Origin: CAMDPA01 sp964574325
GTDB taxonomy: Bacteria; Pseudomonadota; Alphaproteobacteria; Rhizobiales; Hyphomicrobiaceae
NCBI GenBank assembly: GCA_964574325.1
Contig: CAZNMY010000166.1
Span: forward strand, 1 to 11,046
Direction: 5' to 3'
DNA length: 11,046 nucleotides
In this document: positions 6,997 to 11,046 of the stretch, in pieces
How positions within the stretch are numbered: the first letter of the stretch is position 1
How the letters are laid out: each line of letters opens with the position of its first letter
Made by a program: the position numbers and the translations under genes
Notes under the pieces: model-generated
What the model saw: only the letters and a program-made list of their open reading frames with translations
Told to the model about the DNA's origin: nothing
Databases searched by the model: none

Positions 6997-7309
6997 CGGC
7001 ACTCAATATAGGACCGGCTTACGCCGAACGGTATGCCCCCGAGACAACAATCCCGATCTCTCCCACTTCGGAAACACGAATCTCGTCCGCATCGACATGG
7101 GTCGAATACCGCCGAAATCGCCGAGCCGAGGAGTGCACCGGATGGGACACTGCCATGAAATCCCCAACGGCCGACGAGGTTCAACCTTGAAGTCGAGCAA
7201 CAATTCATGGCCTATGGCGACAAACATATTGAATTAAACGACGGCTATTTTGTTGCCCGGCTATTGACGGCGAGACCCACCAGCCCAGCATTACGAAAGC
7301 CCTCGGAAC
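6997..7309. other. Divergent intergenic region between GTPase pair and TctC-like gene
   Basis: These 313 bases contain no convincing gene. Small open frames on both strands here lack ribosome-binding sites and family-like sequence. Both flanking genes start from this region, so it should hold two promoters. The stretch of about 7195-7256 is visibly A/T-rich against the surroundings and includes TTGAAT (7229-7234) and TATTTT (7246-7251), but their spacing of 11 nt is too short for a standard sigma-70 promoter. No strong inverted repeat, tRNA or riboswitch-like structure was seen. Confidence 0.5.
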
Positions 7310-8338
7310 ATGCCGCTTCGTCATGCATTAGCCAGTTTGATCCTCGCTTCAGCGGCGATCCAAGCGCAGACCGCGCTCGCGCGCGATGCCGTGGAAGCCC
7401 GGTTCTTCAAGGACAAGACGGTCCGCATCGTCGTCGGGTATGGAGCCGGCGGCGGCTTCGACGCTTACGCCAGAATGATCGCCCCCTATCTGGCGAAGGC
7501 GATCGACGCGACCGTCATCGTCGAGAACATGCCGGGTGCCGGCGGCATCGCCGCCCTGAACCGCACAGCCTTATCGCCCGCCGACGGCCTCGTTCTGCAA
7601 CTCGTCAACGGCACCGGCGCGGCACTCTCGCAGCTTTCCGACATCCCAGCGGTCCGCTACGACGTTCTCGAACTGTCCCACCTCGGAACGATCGCCGTTT
7701 CACCGTGGATGTGGATGGTCGGCCCCAACTCGACCATCCGCACGGCCAACGACGCGATGAAGCCGGGCGTATCGCTTTCCTGGGCCGCCAGCGGACCCAC
7801 CGATGGCCTCGCGGACGGCGCCTCTTTGACCTGCGCGGCTCTGAAAATCGATTGCCACGTCGTCCTGGGCTACAAGGGCACCAACGACGCCTCGATCGCC
7901 GTCATACGTGGCGAGATCGACGCGATCTACATTTCCGACACTTCGGCCAACCGGATGGCGAAATCCGGAAATGCCCGCGCCGTCGCAACCATCGGCCGCA
8001 CGCGGTCGATCTTCTTTCCCTCGACACCGCTGATCTCCGAGACGACGCCCCTCGACCGCGATGGCGCTTGGATCTTCGATTTCCGCGCCGCCGCCGACGA
8101 CCTCGGCCGCATCCTCGTCGCCCCACCGGGCATGCCACCGGGTCGCCTCGAATTTCTGCGCACGGTGCTGAAAACGACCCTCACCCATCCCGCGCTGGCT
8201 GCCGAGGCCGCCCGCACCCAGCGCAACATCGGCTATCTCGATGCGAACATCACGCTGGCTAATGTCCGCAAGGTGCTCGCCGAGCCGACGCCCGAGCAGA
8301 GGGCCCGCATCAAGGGGATCATCGCCAAGTCGCGATGA
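7310..8338 (+). CDS. Tripartite tricarboxylate transporter (TctC/Bug) family periplasmic binding protein
   Basis: This is a 342-residue periplasmic solute receptor of the TctC/Bug family, which binds carboxylates and related anions with two lobes. It starts with a Sec signal peptide (residues 1-24, cleavage after QTALA). The mature N-terminus carries the family pattern FFKDKTVRIVVGYGAGGGFD (residues 32-51), where Bug proteins bind the ligand carboxylate, then VIVENMPGAGGIAALN (69-84). The C-terminal region (APPGMPPGRLEFLRTVLKTT) is also typical. The ribosome-binding site is weak: GGA only 4-5 nt before ATG. No TctA or TctB membrane subunits are visible on either side, so it is an orphan receptor here, a common situation in Alpha- and Betaproteobacteria. 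The substrate cannot be deduced. It ends 12 nt from the end of the convergent MFS gene. Confidence 0.88.
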   Translation: MPLRHALASLILASAAIQAQTALARDAVEARFFKDKTVRIVVGYGAGGGFDAYARMIAPYLAKAIDATVIVENMPGAGGIAALNRTALSPADGLVLQLVNGTGAALSQLSDIPAVRYDVLELSHLGTIAVSPWMWMVGPNSTIRTANDAMKPGVSLSWAASGPTDGLADGASLTCAALKIDCHVVLGYKGTNDASIAVIRGEIDAIYISDTSANRMAKSGNARAVATIGRTRSIFFPSTPLISETTPLDRDGAWIFDFRAAADDLGRILVAPPGMPPGRLEFLRTVLKTTLTHPALAAEAARTQRNIGYLDANITLANVRKVLAEPTPEQRARIKGIIAKSR

Positions 8339-8350
8339 CCGTCCCCTTCA

Positions 8351-9670
8351 TCACTGGGCAGCAACGGCACGCGGCGCCCCTGCCGACGGCTGCCAGCGGT
8401 CATCCTCCCGGCGGGGCCGCCCGAGCCGCCACATCAGCCAGATCACGATCGTGCCGTTGACGAGGTTCCAGATGATCCCGTGCACGAATGCTGCCTGATA
8501 CGAATTCGTGAGGTCGTAGATCTTACCCGACGACCAGCCGCCGACAGCCATCCCGACCAGCGTCGCAAACAGCACGAACCCGATCCGGTAGCCCGCCTCC
8601 CGTGCCGGAAAATACTCACGCACGATGATCGTGTAGCTCGGCACGATCCCCCCCTGGAAGAGTCCGAACATCGCGGAGATCACATACAGCGACGCAAGCC
8701 CGTCGAACGGCAGATAGAGGAGCAGCGCCAGCCCCTGCAGCACCGATCCGCCCAGGAGCGTGGCCAGTCCACCGATGCGGTCGCAGATCCAGCCCGACAC
8801 CAGCCGGCTCACCACCCCCATCGCCATCATCAGCGACAGCATTTGCGCACCGCGCGACGGGCCGTATCCCAGGTCACCGCAATAAGCCACGAGGTGCACC
8901 TGCGGCATCGCCATCGCCATGCAGCAGGCAAAACCCGCGATCGACAGCAGCACCATCATCATACCCGGCGATACCGCCTTGGCCCCGATCTCCGGGATGG
9001 CAATACCATCTGCTGAATAAACGGTGGCCGGCGGCGGCGGAGCGGATCGCCGCATCAGGAGCGCCAGCGGCAACATCGCCAGCATGCAGAACAGGCCGAT
9101 TCCGATATGCGTCGCTCGCCAGCCCTGCGTCTCGATGAAATGCTGCACCACCGGCGGCCACACCGTACCGGCAAGGTAGTTGCCGCTCGCGCATATCCCG
9201 ATCGCGAGCCCGCGCCGCTTGACGAACCAGCGCGAGATATCGGCCATCAGCGGCCCGAACACCGTGGCGCTGCCCAGGAGCCCGATCAGCAGCCCCTGCG
9301 CCAGCGTGAACTGAAAGAGGCTCTGCGACAGTCCCGCGGCGCTGTAACCGATGCCGAGCATGACCGCACCGATCAGAACCGGCGGGAAAATGCCCACCCG
9401 GTCGGACAGGCGCCCCATCAGGATGCCACCGAACCCGAAGCCCAGCATGATCGCGGCATAGGGCATCGACGCCGCCCCCCGCGAGACTCCGAACTCCGCC
9501 TGGACGGCAGGCAGCGCCACCGCGAACGACCACATCCCCACGCCACCGATGGTGCCGAGCGCCAATCCCGCCGCGAGGCGCACCCAGGCAAAGCCGCCGT
9601 CGATGTCGGGATGTGTAGCCCCGGCGCGCTCGCCGCTGGCCCGCTCGGTCTCGAGATGTCCGCTGGTCAT
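8351..9670 (-). CDS. Major facilitator superfamily (MFS) transporter
   Basis: This is a 439-residue inner-membrane secondary carrier with about 12 predicted helices in two halves. The N-terminal 25 residues are hydrophilic and cytoplasmic. The MFS motif A is GRLSDRVG (residues 86-93, between helices 2 and 3). Its counterpart in the second half is SGWICDRIGG (292-301). A central loop rich in Pro (about 208-236) separates the halves. The pattern of the N-half (AVALPAVQAEFGVSRGAASM, then GICASGNYLAGTVWPPVVQ) resembles the oxalate/formate antiporter and monocarboxylate transporter group, so an organic anion is a reasonable but unproven substrate. It lies downstream of the NitT/TauT ABC genes on the same strand, 133 nt away, and may share their transcript. 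Confidence 0.85.
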   Translation of the reverse strand: MTSGHLETERASGERAGATHPDIDGGFAWVRLAAGLALGTIGGVGMWSFAVALPAVQAEFGVSRGAASMPYAAIMLGFGFGGILMGRLSDRVGIFPPVLIGAVMLGIGYSAAGLSQSLFQFTLAQGLLIGLLGSATVFGPLMADISRWFVKRRGLAIGICASGNYLAGTVWPPVVQHFIETQGWRATHIGIGLFCMLAMLPLALLMRRSAPPPPATVYSADGIAIPEIGAKAVSPGMMMVLLSIAGFACCMAMAMPQVHLVAYCGDLGYGPSRGAQMLSLMMAMGVVSRLVSGWICDRIGGLATLLGGSVLQGLALLLYLPFDGLASLYVISAMFGLFQGGIVPSYTIIVREYFPAREAGYRIGFVLFATLVGMAVGGWSSGKIYDLTNSYQAAFVHGIIWNLVNGTIVIWLMWRLGRPRREDDRWQPSAGAPRAVAAQ

Positions 9671-9681
9671 GATCTCGTCGG

Positions 9682-9708
9682 GTCGCTGCCGGATAAAGAG
9701 GCACCGAC
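9682..9708 (-). repeat. Imperfect inverted repeat in the leader of the MFS gene
   Basis: The arms are GTCGCTGCC (9682-9690) and GGCACCGAC (9700-9708), pairing at 8 of 9 positions around a 9-nt centre. One more G-C pair flanks it outside (9681/9709). It lies 12 nt upstream of the MFS start codon on the minus strand. No U-run follows, so it is not a standard terminator. It could be an operator or an mRNA hairpin near the ribosome-binding site. Confidence 0.4.
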
Positions 9709-9803
9709 CTAATCAGACTTGCCCGCCGACGCCAACCGCATCGGCCAGTCTTTCCCACGCGACAGGGATGCAGAAAGAAGCGGACGCGCCGAACGCCGTG
9801 CGT

Positions 9804-10703
9804 TCAATTCTCGCGCGTGACCGCGCTCTCGTGCCAACGCCGCAGCAGCAGGTGCGAGATCCACGACGTGATGAGAAAGATCACGATGCCGCTGAGCGAG
9901 ATCAGCAGCAGTGCCGCGAACATGCGGGGGATCTTGAGTTGGAAGCCCGCTTCCAGGATCGAGTAGGCGAGGCCGGATGCCGTCCCGCCTGTGCCCGCCA
10001 CGAACTCCGCGACAACCGCGCCGATCAGCGCGAGCCCACCTGAAATCTTCATTCCGCCGAGAAAATACGGCAACGCTGCGGGAAGACGCAGATACCACAG
10101 CGTCTGGCCGCGCGAGGCGCCATAGAGCTGGAACAGGTTGATCAGGTTGTGATCGACCGAGTTCAGCCCGAGGATCGTGTTCGACAGGATCGGAAAGAAC
10201 GCCACGATCCACGCGCAGATGAACAATGACAGCGGGATGTTGTTGTTCGTCCAGATGATGATCAGCGGAGCGATCGCCACGATCGGCGTCACTTGCAGGA
10301 TCACCGCGTAGGGAAACAGCGACATCTCCAGCCACTTCGACTGCGTGAACAGCACCGACAGCAGCACCCCCACGAGCACCGCGCCGGCCAGCGCCGCCAG
10401 CGCGATCTTCAGCGTGATCCACAGTGCGCCCGACAGCAGCGCCCAGTCTGTGAAGACGGTCTCGATGATCTTCGCCGGCCCCGGCATCACGTAGGAGGGA
10501 ATGTCGCGCAGATACACGACGGCCTCCCACAGGAACAATGTGATGAGCCCGATCACCACGGGCGCGATGATCGACGGCCATCGGCTCGCCGGCAGGCCGA
10601 GCACGCGGCGCTCGACCGCGAAAACCGGCATCGCCCCTGCGTCCGTGCCGTCGTCGTGGGTGTCGGCCCCTCCGGGTCCGAAACCTGCTTTGGCATCGCT
10701 CAT
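9804..10703 (-). CDS. NitT/TauT-family ABC transporter permease
   Basis: This is a 299-residue inner-membrane permease of the family that includes SsuC, TauC, NrtB and ThiX (BPD_transp_1 fold). The start at 10703 is chosen because its ATG overlaps the stop of the ATPase gene (ATGA) and has GGCGG close upstream; an in-frame start at 10745 would run well into that gene. The first 35 residues are hydrophilic, Gly/Asp-rich and not family-like. Membrane segments are at about 45-65, 95-118, 130-151 and 156-180, with more near the C-terminus (about 220-237 and 262-287). The EAA loop that docks on the ATPase is LYGASRGQTLWYLRLPAALP (residues 193-212). Substrate classes of the family include taurine, alkanesulfonates, nitrate and pyrimidine precursors; none can be assigned here. 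No binding protein gene of this family is in the window. Confidence 0.9.
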   Translation of the reverse strand: MSDAKAGFGPGGADTHDDGTDAGAMPVFAVERRVLGLPASRWPSIIAPVVIGLITLFLWEAVVYLRDIPSYVMPGPAKIIETVFTDWALLSGALWITLKIALAALAGAVLVGVLLSVLFTQSKWLEMSLFPYAVILQVTPIVAIAPLIIIWTNNNIPLSLFICAWIVAFFPILSNTILGLNSVDHNLINLFQLYGASRGQTLWYLRLPAALPYFLGGMKISGGLALIGAVVAEFVAGTGGTASGLAYSILEAGFQLKIPRMFAALLLISLSGIVIFLITSWISHLLLRRWHESAVTREN

Positions 10704-11046
10704 CCGCCGATCGCCTTCTTCAATGCTGCGGAGACTTCCCGGCACGACAGCGCGTACTCCGGCGACGTCCGATAGTTCTCACCTCGAGGATAGGGCGCCT
10801 CCACTCCCAGATCCGCGATCACACGCCCGGGCCGCGCCGCCATCACCACGATGCGCTGCGACAGATAGACGGACTCGAACACCGAGTGCGTGACGAAGAT
10901 CGCCGTGAACGGCTTCTCGCCCCACAGCCGCAGCAGGTCGTCGTTGAGTTTGTGGCGCGTAATCTCGTCGAGCGCGGCGAACGGCTCGTCCATCAGGAGA
11001 ATGCGCGGCTCGGTGACGAGCGCCCGCGCGATCGAAACGCGCATCT
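10700..11046 (-). CDS. NitT/TauT-family ABC transporter ATP-binding protein (5' partial)
   Basis: Only the C-terminal part (about 115 residues) of an SsuB/TauB-type ABC ATPase is present; the frame runs off the right edge. The visible part begins at MRVSIARAL just after the ABC signature. It contains Walker B ILLMDEP, the D-loop AALDE and the H-loop VTHSVFESVYLSQRIVVM, a pattern typical of NitT/TauT-family ATPases. Walker A and the LSGGM signature lie outside the window. The ATG at the right end is internal. Its stop overlaps the permease start by 4 nt, so both subunits are translationally coupled. Confidence 0.9.
   Translation of the reverse strand, partial: MRVSIARALVTEPRILLMDEPFAALDEITRHKLNDDLLRLWGEKPFTAIFVTHSVFESVYLSQRIVVMAARPGRVIADLGVEAPYPRGENYRTSPEYALSCREVSAALKKAIGG

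Noticed and set aside
7003..7227. Minus-strand 74-codon open frame just before the first GTPase
   Set aside because: There is no ribosome-binding site, its composition is unlike the neighbouring genes and no recognisable family is seen, although it ends immediately before the alternative GTG at 7002.
7207..8262. Plus-strand 351-codon open frame overlapping the TctC-like gene
   Set aside because: It is the wrong frame of the TctC-like gene; Arg/His-rich with no signal peptide or motif.
1..11046. CRISPR arrays, tRNA or rRNA genes, insertion sequences, phage or toxin-antitoxin genes
   Set aside because: No regularly spaced repeats, RNA gene signatures, transposase motifs or such gene families were seen in any part of the window.

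Overview
The window is GC-rich, densely coded bacterial DNA. It looks alphaproteobacterial, most likely Hyphomicrobiales (Bradyrhizobium-like). The evidence is an Aap-type general amino acid ABC transporter, a TctC-like solute receptor of the kind that is expanded in these bacteria, and a strong G/C third-position bias. The taxon is inferred, because no rRNA or other marker gene is present.

Layout: (1) 1-4158, plus strand: a general L-amino acid ABC uptake operon in the order ATPase (5' end cut off), periplasmic binding protein, permease Q, permease M. An inverted pair of 29-nt palindromes lies between the binding protein gene and the Q permease gene, and the second palindrome falls inside the Q reading frame. 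(2) 4181-6996, minus strand, convergent with the amino acid operon: two translationally coupled P-loop GTPases. The first has a C-terminal DUF697/YcjF-like membrane region and the second has an N-terminal pair of membrane helices. (3) 6997-7309: a 313-bp divergent intergenic region, more A/T-rich near its right end. (4) 7310-8338, plus strand: a lone TctC/Bug-type periplasmic binding protein without TctA or TctB partners in view. (5) 8351-9670, minus strand: an MFS permease, convergent with the binding protein. (6) 9804-11046, minus strand: a NitT/TauT-type ABC permease and its ATPase (5' end beyond the window), overlapping by ATGA. This pair lies upstream of the MFS gene on the same strand.

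Working together: the aap genes encode a complete high-affinity amino acid importer. The palindromes sit where differential expression of binding protein and permeases is usually set. The GTPase pair resembles membrane-associated dynamin-like or YcjX/YcjF-type systems of unknown role and is the least understood part of the window. The right half collects three further transport elements (TTT-type receptor, MFS carrier, NitT/TauT ABC) whose substrates cannot be read from the sequence.
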